Assembly: GCA_030647435.1 (NCBI GenBank)
Contig: JAUSJX010000106.1
Location: 1-53,500 of the forward strand
Source of the DNA: Candidatus Rokuibacteriota bacterium
GTDB lineage: Bacteria; Methylomirabilota; Methylomirabilia; Rokubacteriales; CSP1-6
Direction: 5' to 3'
Length of the DNA: 53,500 bases
Shown: in pieces, positions 7,570 through 15,532 of the stretch
Numbering within the stretch: position 1 is the stretch's first letter
How the letters are laid out: every line of letters starts with the position of its first letter
The notes under the pieces: model-generated
Told to the model about the DNA's origin: nothing
Seen by the model: the letters and a program-made list of their open reading frames with translations, nothing else
The model's database searches: none
Position numbers and translations under genes: made by a program

Positions 7570-9278
7570 CACGGCTTCTTGCAGATCACGTTGAGGAGGG
7601 CCTGGCGCTTCTCTTCCTTGACGATGCGCAGCGCGCGCCTGAGGGCGTCGGGGAGCTGCGCGGGGTCCTCGACCCGCTCGCCGTGGCCGCCCGATGCCTG
7701 GCACACCAGCTCGTAGTCGGGCGCCGGCTCGAGCGCGGTCAGCGGCATGGAGCCGGTCCGGACGGCCCAGCCGTCGTGGGCAAAGGACTGGACGGCGCGC
7801 TTGACCGCGTTCCAGGTGCGGTTGTTGAAGACGACGAAGAGGACGGGCAGGTTGTAGGCGCGCGAGACGAAGTGAGCGGCGGTGGGCGCGCCGAAGATGT
7901 AAGCGCCGTCGCCGACGCAGCAGATCAGCGTTTTGTCCGGCGCCGCCAGCTTGGCCCCGAGCGCGGCGCCGAGTCCCCAGCCGAGCCCTCCGGACGGCGG
8001 CGCGGCGAAATAGGTTCCAGGTATCCGGAAGCACGCCTGTGTCGCGTCGAGGTCGTACTCGTTGACGACGATGGTCCGGTCATCCACGAGATCCCCCACG
8101 CAGCGCGAGAGCCACGTCATGTCGATGGGCGAGTCGGCCTCCACGGCGCGCGCCCGCGCCGCCGCGGCATCACGCTGGCGCGCGTGTAGGCCCTCCCAGC
8201 GCTTCCGGCGCTCCGCGACGGCACCGGCATCCACGCAGCGCGCGACGGCGTCGCGGAGCGCCAGGAGCGCCAGGCGCGGAGTGCCCGCGAGGGCCAGGTC
8301 GGTGGGGAAGCCTCGGAGCGGGTAGCGGGAGAAGAGCGGGTCCACGCCGAGGTGGACGATCCGCGCGTCTGGCCGCGGCCGCTTCAAAGCCGGGAGCCAG
8401 GGCACGTCGGACTCGACGACGAGGATCGCGTCGGCCTCCTCCAGATGGGGCATGACGTCGAATCCGCCGTGAAGCGGATGGTCCTGGGGAAAATTGACGT
8501 AGGTATGGAACTGGTCGAAGACCGGCGCGCCGAGCGCTTCGGCCAGCGCCACGAGGGCGGGAACGGCGCCCGGATCGCGGCCCACCGCCTTGACGATGAT
8601 GAGCGGGTTCCGCGCTGACGCTAGAAGCTGCGCCGCCTCCGCGACGGACTCGGGAGAGGGAAGGAGCGGCCCGGGAGTGGCCATGCGGGCGGGATCGGCG
8701 TACTCGATCGCCTCCCGGCGCTCCGCCAGCACTTCGCGGGGCAGGGTGAGGTAGACCGGCCCCTGAGGCTCGGCCTGCGTCAACGTCAGCGCCCGGTCCA
8801 CCACGGTCTCGAGGTCGGAAGCGCTCCTGAGCTCGTAGTCCCACTTGACGAACTCGCGGACCATCGCGGCCTGGTCGAAGGACTCCTGCGCCCAGTGGAT
8901 GGGCCGGTCGCGGCTGCCGGGGTGGTCCGCCTCGGTGATGGGGTTCCTTCCGGCGCTGAAGAGCATCGGCACGTTCGAGCGCGCGGCATTGATGATGCCG
9001 CCGATAGCGTTGCCCGCGCCCACGATCACGTGGACCATGACCGCCTGGGGCCGTCCCGAGACCATCGCGTAGCCGTGAGCCATCGCGACGGCGGGCACCT
9101 CGTGCGGGACGGTTATCGGCCGCGGCGCGGCCTGCCCCTGCGCGTCGCGCTTGGCGTACGCTTCGATGAGGGGCGCGAAGTCCGTCCCGGCGTTGGCGAA
9201 GAGGTACTCGACGCCGCGCGCGGCGAGGAGCTCCAGATAGGCTTCGGCGGTGCTCTCGACTGCCGCTCGCTTCTGCAT
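7569..9278 (-). CDS. Thiamine-diphosphate-dependent enzyme (acetolactate synthase / decarboxylase-like)
   Basis: 569 residues with the three-domain ThDP fold. The N-terminal PYR domain has the activating Glu in TVPHEVPAVAMAHGYA (about residue 80). A central Rossmann-like domain follows. The PP domain carries the cofactor motif GDGAYIFGAPTAAHF ending in VVFNN (about residues 455-490). Family members decarboxylate 2-oxoacids such as benzoylformate, oxalyl-CoA or sulfopyruvate, or make acetolactate. The order ThDP enzyme, hydroxyacid dehydrogenase, amidohydrolase, MBL hydrolase suggests catabolism of a 2-oxo/2-hydroxy acid derivative. It is the first gene of the operon, with AGGAGAGCC just upstream of the ATG. 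Confidence 0.85.
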   Translation of the reverse strand: MQKRAAVESTAEAYLELLAARGVEYLFANAGTDFAPLIEAYAKRDAQGQAAPRPITVPHEVPAVAMAHGYAMVSGRPQAVMVHVIVGAGNAIGGIINAARSNVPMLFSAGRNPITEADHPGSRDRPIHWAQESFDQAAMVREFVKWDYELRSASDLETVVDRALTLTQAEPQGPVYLTLPREVLAERREAIEYADPARMATPGPLLPSPESVAEAAQLLASARNPLIIVKAVGRDPGAVPALVALAEALGAPVFDQFHTYVNFPQDHPLHGGFDVMPHLEEADAILVVESDVPWLPALKRPRPDARIVHLGVDPLFSRYPLRGFPTDLALAGTPRLALLALRDAVARCVDAGAVAERRKRWEGLHARQRDAAAARARAVEADSPIDMTWLSRCVGDLVDDRTIVVNEYDLDATQACFRIPGTYFAAPPSGGLGWGLGAALGAKLAAPDKTLICCVGDGAYIFGAPTAAHFVSRAYNLPVLFVVFNNRTWNAVKRAVQSFAHDGWAVRTGSMPLTALEPAPDYELVCQASGGHGERVEDPAQLPDALRRALRIVKEEKRQALLNVICKKP

Positions 9279-9447
9279 CTCGGGCTCTCCTTTACGCGGA
9301 AACGGGTAAGGGGCGAAAGCCTGCCGAGCTTAGCGCCGGGCGCCCAAGCGGTCAAGGACCCCGGAGACCGGTCCGGCTTGCGTCCCATTGCCGTCCGGGA
9401 TAAGGTCGCGGTGGCCTCTACCCTTTCCCTCCGGAAGGAGCCCTATC

Positions 9448-10242
9448 GTGCCGCGTGACTACAAGGACATCCTGTACGTGACGAAGAACCACGTCGCCCG
9501 GATTACCATCAACCGGCCCAAGCAGTACAACGCGTTCACGGGCGACACGCTCAAGGAGCTGACGCTCGCGTTCGAGGAGGCCAACGCCGACGACGAGGTG
9601 GGCGTGGTCGTGCTCACGGGCGCCGGCGACAAGGCGTTCTGCGCGGGCGGCGACGTCAACTGGGAAAAGGAAGGCGGGCTCGAGCGGCAGGTGCTCGAGC
9701 CGTACATGCTCCACGTGACCGTGTCGCGCTGCTCCAAGCCCGTCATCGCGCGGGTGAACGGCTACTCGATCGGCGGCGGCAACCACCTCGCGTACTTCTG
9801 CGACTTCACCATCGCCGCCGACCACGCGGTCTTCGGCCAGAACGGCCCGCGCGTGGGCAGCCCGGCCGGAGGGCCGATCGTGAACTATCTGGCGCACGTG
9901 ATCGGGCAGAAGCGCGCTCGGGAGATGTGGATGCTCTGCCGGCGCTACACGGCGAAGCAGGCGCTGGACTGGGGCCTCGCCAACGCGGTCGTGCCGCTGG
10001 CCGAGCTCGACGCCGAGGTCGGGCGCTGGTGCGAGGAGCTGCTGGCCCTGTCGCCCACCTGCCTCAGGATCCTCAAGGCATCGTTCGTCGCCGAGTTCGA
10101 CCACATCCTCGGGCAGGGCGACGCGGTCCGGCGTCTGGTCGTCACACCGGAGTTCTGGAAGGAAGAGCAGCAGGAAGGCGCGCGGGCGTTTCTCGAGAAG
10201 CGAAAGCCCGACTTTTCCCGTTTCCGCAAAAGGAGGGTGTGA
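9448..10242 (+). CDS. Enoyl-CoA hydratase/isomerase family protein (BadI/MenB-like)
   Basis: 264 residues from GTG at 9448, set by GGAAGGAG ending 7 nt upstream. Crotonase signatures: ITINRPKQYNAF, VVVLTGAGDKAFCAGGD (first oxyanion segment) and RVNGYSIGGGNHLAYFCDFT (second oxyanion GG). Overall the protein resembles the BadI (2-ketocyclohexanecarboxyl-CoA hydrolase) / MenB group rather than ordinary enoyl-CoA hydratases, including QNGPRVGS and the C-terminal FLEKRKPDFSRF. Reaction is probably addition of water to, or ring chemistry on, a CoA thioester. Its TGA overlaps the ATG of the next gene by one base. Confidence 0.85.
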   Translation: MPRDYKDILYVTKNHVARITINRPKQYNAFTGDTLKELTLAFEEANADDEVGVVVLTGAGDKAFCAGGDVNWEKEGGLERQVLEPYMLHVTVSRCSKPVIARVNGYSIGGGNHLAYFCDFTIAADHAVFGQNGPRVGSPAGGPIVNYLAHVIGQKRAREMWMLCRRYTAKQALDWGLANAVVPLAELDAEVGRWCEELLALSPTCLRILKASFVAEFDHILGQGDAVRRLVVTPEFWKEEQQEGARAFLEKRKPDFSRFRKRRV

Positions 10243-11018
10243 TGGCACGCGGTTTCGCACTGTTCGCCGGCTCCACTCCCGAGATCATCCGCGCCTCGGC
10301 GCGGGAAGCCGAGGCGCTCGGGTACAGCTCCTTCTGGGTCAACCATCCCGGCTCCTTCGACGGGCTGGCCGCGCTCGCCTTCGGGGCGCGTGAGACGAAG
10401 AGTATCGAGCTCGGCATCGGCGTCATTCCGCTCCACACGCGGGGACCCGAGGCGATCGTCCAGGGAGTGCGGGTCACCGCGCTGCCGCTCGAGCGCCTTC
10501 TCCTGGGCGTGGGCAGCCCGAACCCGAATTCCCTCGGCCGCGTGCGCGACGGCGTGGCGGCGTTGAAGTCACAGCTCAAGACGCGCGTGATCGTGGCGGC
10601 GCTCGGCCCCAAGATGTGCCGCCTGGCGGGGGAGATCGCCGACGGCGTGCTCTTCAACTGGCTGACGCCCGAGCACGCGCGCGTCTCGGCCGGCTGGGTG
10701 CGCGAAGGTGCCCAGGCGGCGGGCAGGAAGCCGCCCACGCTCTTCGCCTACGTCCGTCTCGCCCTCGGCGGGAAGGCGTGCGAGAAGCTCGCGGAGGAAG
10801 GCGGTCGCTACGCGGCGATCCCGGCCTACGGCGCCCACTTCGAGCGCATGGGGGTGAAGCCCGTCGACACGTGTATCGCCGCGCAGAAGGTGGACGAGAT
10901 CCCGAAAGCGCTCGGGAAGTGGCATGGTGTGGTGGACGAGGTCGTGCTCCGGGCCATCACCGGCGACGACACCGTCGAGGACAATCTGGCGCTGCTCCGG
11001 GCCGCGAAGCCGGTGTAG
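10242..11018 (+). CDS. LLM-class (F420-dependent-type) oxidoreductase
   Basis: 258 residues, a compact luciferase-like TIM barrel. It starts MARGFALFAGSTPEIIRASA, then SSFWVNHPGS, ELGIGVIPLHTRGPEAI and LLLGVGSPNPNSLG. The AGGAGG Shine-Dalgarno sequence is inside the end of the crotonase gene (10231-10236) and the ATG shares one base with its stop, so the pair is coupled. The short length fits F420-binding members. Substrate unknown; coupling to a CoA-ester enzyme hints at a catabolic role. Confidence 0.8.
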   Translation: MARGFALFAGSTPEIIRASAREAEALGYSSFWVNHPGSFDGLAALAFGARETKSIELGIGVIPLHTRGPEAIVQGVRVTALPLERLLLGVGSPNPNSLGRVRDGVAALKSQLKTRVIVAALGPKMCRLAGEIADGVLFNWLTPEHARVSAGWVREGAQAAGRKPPTLFAYVRLALGGKACEKLAEEGGRYAAIPAYGAHFERMGVKPVDTCIAAQKVDEIPKALGKWHGVVDEVVLRAITGDDTVEDNLALLRAAKPV

Positions 11019-11046
11019 CGGTCAGAAAGGCGTCGGCTCCCCACGG

Positions 11047-11568
11047 CTATCTTGAGACCTCCACGAGCGCCGGACCTGGCTGGAATTTCCAGCCTTTGGG
11101 GCCCCGCGCGACCCGCAGTCGTACGGGCTTAGCGGGCCGGTCGTCAGCCGCCAGTTGCGCAAGCACGTCGACCTGATACCCGGTGACGGGTGTTTCCTTT
11201 GCCACGAGGAGTCATAGAAGCCGATCGGACGCGGACCCCATCGGCGCGCGTCCATGCTCCCAGCGTGACACCGTCTCTGCGGAGGTGCCCATGTGTTTGG
11301 CGAAATCGACGCCCGACCAGCCGAGGGACTTCCGAAGGAACTTGATCTCTTGCGGCGCGAGCCGTCCCTTCTTGTAAATGACCGCCGCCGCGATAGCGCG
11401 ATGCAACCCTTCGATAGCCGGGATCCCCGTGTATGTCTCTCCGCAGCGTCGACACTCAGTGATTTCGACGCCGCCCACGACAACGTTTGGTAGGCCGCAC
11501 TCCGGGTAGCGATAGTTCTTCTCCAGCCTCGTCTTTACAGGGCCACCGCAGTCGACACACGTCGTCAT
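11047..11568 (-). pseudogene. MqsA-like antitoxin (YgiT-type zinc finger plus HTH) with an in-frame TGA
   Basis: The frame from ATG 11568 reads MTTCVDCGGPVKT with a second C-R-R-C pair (YgiT-type zinc knuckle), then an XRE-like HTH: APQEIKFLRKSLGW followed by MGTSAETVSRWEHGRAP. A TGA at 11212-11214 interrupts it. The same frame continues for 54 more sensible residues (LLVAKETPVTGYQVDVL...) to TAG at 11047. A one-base change (CGA to TGA) would explain this. The TGA does not sit at a Cys position, so selenocysteine is unlikely. The shortened 118-residue form keeps both the zinc finger and the HTH and may still bind DNA. It is coupled to the toxin gene by ATGA (11565-11568). Confidence 0.6.
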
Positions 11569-11750
11569 CGTCCAATCCTCCAGGCCGTTATCACGATAGC
11601 CTCCGTTTTGGAGGGCAGGGTCACGACCACACAAATTCGGTTGGTCTTGACGCGGTGTCGCCAGGAGCCGCTCACGAGTTCCGAGGGCTCAACCACACCG
11701 GCTCGCAAAACATTCAGCGCGTCCTGGGTCGTCAGCTGATCCTTCGCCAT
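11565..11750 (-). CDS. DUF4258-type toxin, N-terminally truncated
   Basis: 61 residues from ATG 11750: LTTQDALNVLRAGVVEPSEL, then GSWRHRVKTNRICVVVTL and ending IVITAWR, typical of DUF4258 proteins that pair with YgiT-type antitoxins. The reading frame extends upstream with the family's N-terminal motif FSGHAKAEM but reaches the stop codon of the enolase gene (TGA, 11811-11813) without any ATG, GTG or TTG. The original start therefore seems to have been lost at the junction. With the antitoxin frame also interrupted, the module looks decayed. Confidence 0.55.
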   Translation of the reverse strand: MAKDQLTTQDALNVLRAGVVEPSELVSGSWRHRVKTNRICVVVTLPSKTEAIVITAWRIGR

Positions 11751-11810
11751 CTCTGCCTTGGCGTGGCCCGAGAAGCGAAAGACTCCTGACGTCTTCTGGA
11801 TGCGGCGGCT

Positions 11811-12899
11811 TCAGCTCACCTGGTAGCGCTTGATCGCCGCCTGGTCGAAGGCGAGGCCGAGGCCCGGCTTCTTGGGCACGATCAGATGTCCGCCTTCCAT
11901 CGCCGGCGTCTCCTCGTAGAGCCGGAGCGTCCACGGCATGTACTCGACGGTGAGGCCGTTGGGGATAGCGGCCACAAGGTGGACGTGGATCTCCGGGATG
12001 AGGTGGCTCACCACGGGCAGGTTGAATGCCTCGGCCATGCCGGCGACCTTCATCCACTGCGTGATGCCGCCCACCCGCAGGAGATCGATCATCACGATGT
12101 CGACGGAGCGCGCCTCCAGTAGGTGACGGAAGGGCACGATGCCGTAGTGGTACTCGCCCGCAGCGATGGGCGTGACCAGGGCGTCGGCCACGCGCGCGAG
12201 GCCGGCATAGTCGTCGTGGGCGGTCGGATCCTCTAACCAAAAGAGGTGGTATGGGGCGATCCGGTGCCCCACGTCGATGGCGTGGTGCACGCTCCACAGC
12301 TGGTTGATGTCGCACATGAGGTCGATGTCGGGGCCTACGGCTTCGCGCATGACGCGCACGCGCTCGACGGATGCCGCCATCGTCGCCTCGCTCCCGCACT
12401 GCATCTTCATCTGCCTGAAGCCCATGTCCACCAGCCGCGGTCCCGCCTTGGCGAGGTAGTCGACCGGGTGCTGGCGCATGAGAGCGCCGCTCGCATAGGT
12501 CGGCACGCGATCGCGCAGGTCACCGAGCAGCGCGCAGACCGACTTGCCCGCGGCCTTTCCCTTGAGGTCCCAGCACGCGATGTCCACGGCCGAGAGCGCC
12601 AGCGAGAAGATGCCGCCGGAACCCGAGCTGCCCGCGGCGCGTCTGAGCTTTGCGGCGATGGCCTCGACCTGCGTCGGGTCGTCGCCGATGATGAGCCGCG
12701 CGAGCGCATCCACGGCGGCCTTGAGCGCCGGCGTCAGCGCGCCGCCGAAGAAGGTCAGCCCGAGCCCGACCAGGCCCTGATCGGTGCCCAGCTCGAGCGT
12801 GACGAACTCGCGCGTGTCGGTGGGCTCGGGCAGGCCGACGACGAGCGGGTTATCGGCCGGCGTGCGCAGCACGCGCGTGGTGACGTGGGTGATCTTCAT
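11811..12899 (-). CDS. Mandelate racemase / muconate lactonizing enzyme family protein
   Basis: 362 residues of the enolase superfamily. The N-terminal capping domain runs to about residue 120. The barrel has the K-x-K motif in MGFRQMKMQCGS, metal ligands in DLMCDINQLW and FWLEDPTAHDD, and a later VTPIAAGEYHYG. These enzymes abstract the proton alpha to a carboxylate to dehydrate, racemise or cycloisomerise acids. It follows an alpha/beta hydrolase by 28 nt on the same strand and probably shares its transcript. Confidence 0.85.
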   Translation of the reverse strand: MKITHVTTRVLRTPADNPLVVGLPEPTDTREFVTLELGTDQGLVGLGLTFFGGALTPALKAAVDALARLIIGDDPTQVEAIAAKLRRAAGSSGSGGIFSLALSAVDIACWDLKGKAAGKSVCALLGDLRDRVPTYASGALMRQHPVDYLAKAGPRLVDMGFRQMKMQCGSEATMAASVERVRVMREAVGPDIDLMCDINQLWSVHHAIDVGHRIAPYHLFWLEDPTAHDDYAGLARVADALVTPIAAGEYHYGIVPFRHLLEARSVDIVMIDLLRVGGITQWMKVAGMAEAFNLPVVSHLIPEIHVHLVAAIPNGLTVEYMPWTLRLYEETPAMEGGHLIVPKKPGLGLAFDQAAIKRYQVS

Positions 12900-12927
12900 C
12901 GGCGGAGCCTCTCTTGTCGATCCAGGG

Positions 12928-13743
12928 TCAGAAGGCCAGGAAGTCCTTCAACGCTGCCAGGACCGCCTCGGGATTGTCCTCGTGAAGCGTGTGGACCGCC
13001 CGCGGGATCTCGACGAAGCGGCCGTGCGGCAGCTCTCGAGCCATGCGTAGGGCGACCTCGCGGTCGAGGATGGGGCTCGATTCGCCGCGGAGCACCAGGG
13101 TCGGCGGCGTGATCGAGCGCACGACGCCCCACCAGTCGAGATCCGGCTGGGAGCGCCGCTCCTTCACGCTCGGGTGCCAGGCCCACACGATCGCGCCGTC
13201 GGGGCGCTGCCGGAGGCTGTGCGACGCGACCCAGCGATAGTAGTGGATCCCGGGATACGGGTTGCCGCGGTAGAGATGCTGGGCCGCCTGCTCGATGCTC
13301 TCCCACGTGTCGGGCTCGGGAGGCCCCGCCGGAGCTTGAGCCGCCCGCTTGCTGATCTCGGGACCTATGTCGACGATGACCAGCTTCTGGACCCTGTCGG
13401 GCCGCTTTGACGTGAAGTACATCCCGTTCCGGCCGCCCATCGAGAGCCCGATGAGGACGAACGAGGTGAGGCCCAGCTGATCCACGACGCCGGAGATATC
13501 GTCGAAGGCCACGATGGCGTTGTAGACCTCGGCCGGATCGCTGTCGCCATGGCCGCGCTGGTCGACCGCGTACACGTGGAAATGCGGCTGCAGCGCGATG
13601 CTGAGGGTGTCCCAGGCGTGCGCGTTCCCCGTGAAGCCGTGCAGGAGCACCAGCGGCGTGCGGTCGCCACCGCCCCAGTCCAGGACGTGGAGCCGCAGGC
13701 CATTGACGACCAGGTGACGATCCAGCGGTCGAAGGAGATTCAT
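12928..13743 (-). CDS. Alpha/beta hydrolase
   Basis: 271 residues from ATG 13743 (AAGGAG close upstream); the frame is open far upstream but only this start gives the normal N terminus MNLLRPLDRHLVVNGLRLHV. Oxyanion motif LVLLHGFTGNAHAW, nucleophile elbow GLSMGG (Ser), acid residue in LRGESSPILDREVA, and His in RAVHTLHEDNP complete the triad. Lid region between about residues 130 and 200. Likely an esterase or C-C bond/lactone hydrolase; co-transcribed with the enolase downstream. Confidence 0.85.
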   Translation of the reverse strand: MNLLRPLDRHLVVNGLRLHVLDWGGGDRTPLVLLHGFTGNAHAWDTLSIALQPHFHVYAVDQRGHGDSDPAEVYNAIVAFDDISGVVDQLGLTSFVLIGLSMGGRNGMYFTSKRPDRVQKLVIVDIGPEISKRAAQAPAGPPEPDTWESIEQAAQHLYRGNPYPGIHYYRWVASHSLRQRPDGAIVWAWHPSVKERRSQPDLDWWGVVRSITPPTLVLRGESSPILDREVALRMARELPHGRFVEIPRAVHTLHEDNPEAVLAALKDFLAF

Positions 13744-13790
13744 CGGGTCCGCCCGGCATGATAGCAGGCTTGGCGGCCCCTCTCCATCGC

Positions 13791-13819
13791 TTGACGCGGG
13801 CCCGCCGCCGGCGCAATAT
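13791..13819 (+). promoter_or_regulatory. Leaderless-type promoter for the LLM gene at 13828
   Basis: -35 TTGACG (13791-13796), 17-bp spacer, -10 CAATAT (13814-13819). The ATG at 13828 begins 8 nt after the -10 and no Shine-Dalgarno sequence is present. Confidence 0.6.
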
Positions 13820-13827
13820 CTGGCCCC

Positions 13828-14721
13828 ATGGATATCGGCTGCCACCTTCCGACGCAGGGGCCCGTGGCCACGCGGGACGCGCTGATGACCTTCGCGCGCG
13901 AGGCCGAGAAGCGCGACATCGCGTCGCTGTGGGTCAGCGACCACGTCATCTTCCCAAGGAAGGCGACGGGCAGCTACCCCGGCGGGCGCTTCCCGCATCC
14001 GCCCGACAAGGCCTACCTCGAGCCCGTCGTCGCCCTCGCCGCCGCCGCCGTCTGCACGTCGCGCGCGCGGCTCGGCGCGTCGGTCTTCATCCTGGGACAC
14101 CGGCATCCCGTCGTCATGGCCAAGATGCTCACCAGCATCGACGCGCTGTCGAACGGGCGGCTCATCTGCGGCGTGGGTGTCGGCTGGTGGAAGGAAGAGC
14201 TCGAGATCCTGGGCGCGCCTTTCCACGAGCGGGGCCGGCAGGCCGACGAGATGCTGCGCGTCTTCAAGGCGCTGTGGACTGAGGACAACCCGTCCTTCGC
14301 CGGCGAGTACTTCCGCTTCAGCGACATCGGCTTCGCCCCCAAGCCCGTGCAGAAGCCGCACCCGCCGATCTGGGTCGGCGGCGACAGCCCGGGTGCCTTC
14401 CGGCGCGTCGTCACGCTGGGAGACGGCTGGCACGCAACGTCGAAGACTCCGGCTGAGCTCAAGGAGGCGCTGGGCCGACTGCGCACTGTCGCCGACTCGG
14501 CGCGCCGCCCCTTCGAGAGCATCGCGCTCTCGATCCGCCTCTCTCTGAAGGCCGAGCTCCTCGCCCAGGGGAATCAGGCAGTGGTGGACCAGCTCTGCGA
14601 GTACAAGCGCCTCGGCTTGGGCCACGTCATGATCGACTTCCGCCGCGACGACCTGACGCAGATGCTCGAGCTCCTCGACCTCGTCACCGGCACCATCCGC
14701 CCCGCCGTGGACAGGGCCTGA
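13828..14721 (+). CDS. LLM-class F420-dependent oxidoreductase (TIGR03619-like)
   Basis: 297 residues starting MDIGCHLPTQGPVATRDALM. Typical blocks: IASLWVSDHVIFP, ARLGASVFILGHRHPVVMAK, GRLICGVGVGWWKEEL and KPVQKPHPPIWVGGDSPGA. This is the layout of the Rv2161c-type F420-dependent LLM subfamily. The substrate is not predictable. Divergent from the alpha/beta hydrolase at 13743 across an 84-bp intergenic region holding its promoter. Confidence 0.85.
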   Translation: MDIGCHLPTQGPVATRDALMTFAREAEKRDIASLWVSDHVIFPRKATGSYPGGRFPHPPDKAYLEPVVALAAAAVCTSRARLGASVFILGHRHPVVMAKMLTSIDALSNGRLICGVGVGWWKEELEILGAPFHERGRQADEMLRVFKALWTEDNPSFAGEYFRFSDIGFAPKPVQKPHPPIWVGGDSPGAFRRVVTLGDGWHATSKTPAELKEALGRLRTVADSARRPFESIALSIRLSLKAELLAQGNQAVVDQLCEYKRLGLGHVMIDFRRDDLTQMLELLDLVTGTIRPAVDRA

Positions 14722-14737
14722 GCGGGGCCGCGCTCCT

Positions 14738-15520
14738 TCAGCGAGGCTCGACGTGGTGGCGCAGAAATGCGCCGATCATCGCGTTGACCTGATCGGGTAC
14801 CTCCATCATGTTGAAGTGCCCGGCGCCCACGGTCCAGCCGTTGACGACGTTTGGCAGCCATCCCGACATGAGATGCGGCGGGTTGAGCGGCGGCGTGGCG
14901 CACAGGTGGAGCGCGGGGACCTTGCAGCGCGCCGCGGTCGCCGGCCCGTCGAAGGCGAGGATGCCCTTCATCGCGTTCGCGGCGACGTAGCTCGGCGACG
15001 CCATCATCACCTTGAGCACGCGCTTGACGAGCCGCTTGTCCGAGGTCTTCATGAAGAGGTTGTTGGCGATGAACTGCCGGCGCGGCTCCTGGTTGCCCGC
15101 CTCGATGGCCGCCACCATGGCTCCGACCCCGGCCTTGAGCTCGGGAGGAAAGACGAATGGCGCCGGGTCGACCATGACGATGGCGGCCACCTTGTCCGGA
15201 TGGGAGGCGCCCAGGTCGAGGACCGTGATGCCGCCCATGCTGTGACCGACGGCGACGACCTTGCCGAGGCCGAGCTTGCCGATCAGGAAGGCGATGTCGT
15301 CCGTGTAGGCGGAGATGGGGTACGGCCCCTGGGGCTTGTCACTTGCGCCGTGGCCGCGCAGGTCGAGAGAGACCACGCGGTGGCGCCGCGCGAAGTGCTT
15401 CGCCTGAGGGGCGAAGAACGACCGGTCGCAGGTCCAGCCGTGCACGAAGACGAAGGCTGGCTTGCCCCTGCCCCGGCTCTCGTAGGCCAGCTTGACGCCC
15501 TTGTGGGTGATCGTAGGCAT
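14738..15520 (-). CDS. Alpha/beta hydrolase
   Basis: 260 residues: MPTITHKGVKLAYESRGRGK, HG-W oxyanion loop (FVHGWTCDRSFF), nucleophile elbow GHSMGG, and a C-terminal His in VGAGHFNMMEVP. Full catalytic Ser-Asp-His arrangement is present. It begins 12 nt after the stop of the solute-binding protein gene with GGAGGAGG upstream, so the two are co-transcribed; the binding protein may import an ester or peptide-like substrate for it (inference). Confidence 0.85.
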   Translation of the reverse strand: MPTITHKGVKLAYESRGRGKPAFVFVHGWTCDRSFFAPQAKHFARRHRVVSLDLRGHGASDKPQGPYPISAYTDDIAFLIGKLGLGKVVAVGHSMGGITVLDLGASHPDKVAAIVMVDPAPFVFPPELKAGVGAMVAAIEAGNQEPRRQFIANNLFMKTSDKRLVKRVLKVMMASPSYVAANAMKGILAFDGPATAARCKVPALHLCATPPLNPPHLMSGWLPNVVNGWTVGAGHFNMMEVPDQVNAMIGAFLRHHVEPR

Positions 15521-15532
15521 GATGGCCTCCTC

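Noticed and set aside
11212-11214. In-frame TGA of the MqsA-like gene as a selenocysteine codon
   Set aside because: It falls where Arg or similar is expected (D-R-L-L-stop), not at Cys, and the nearest downstream hairpin has a TCAC loop without the GG seen in the three credible SECIS elements.
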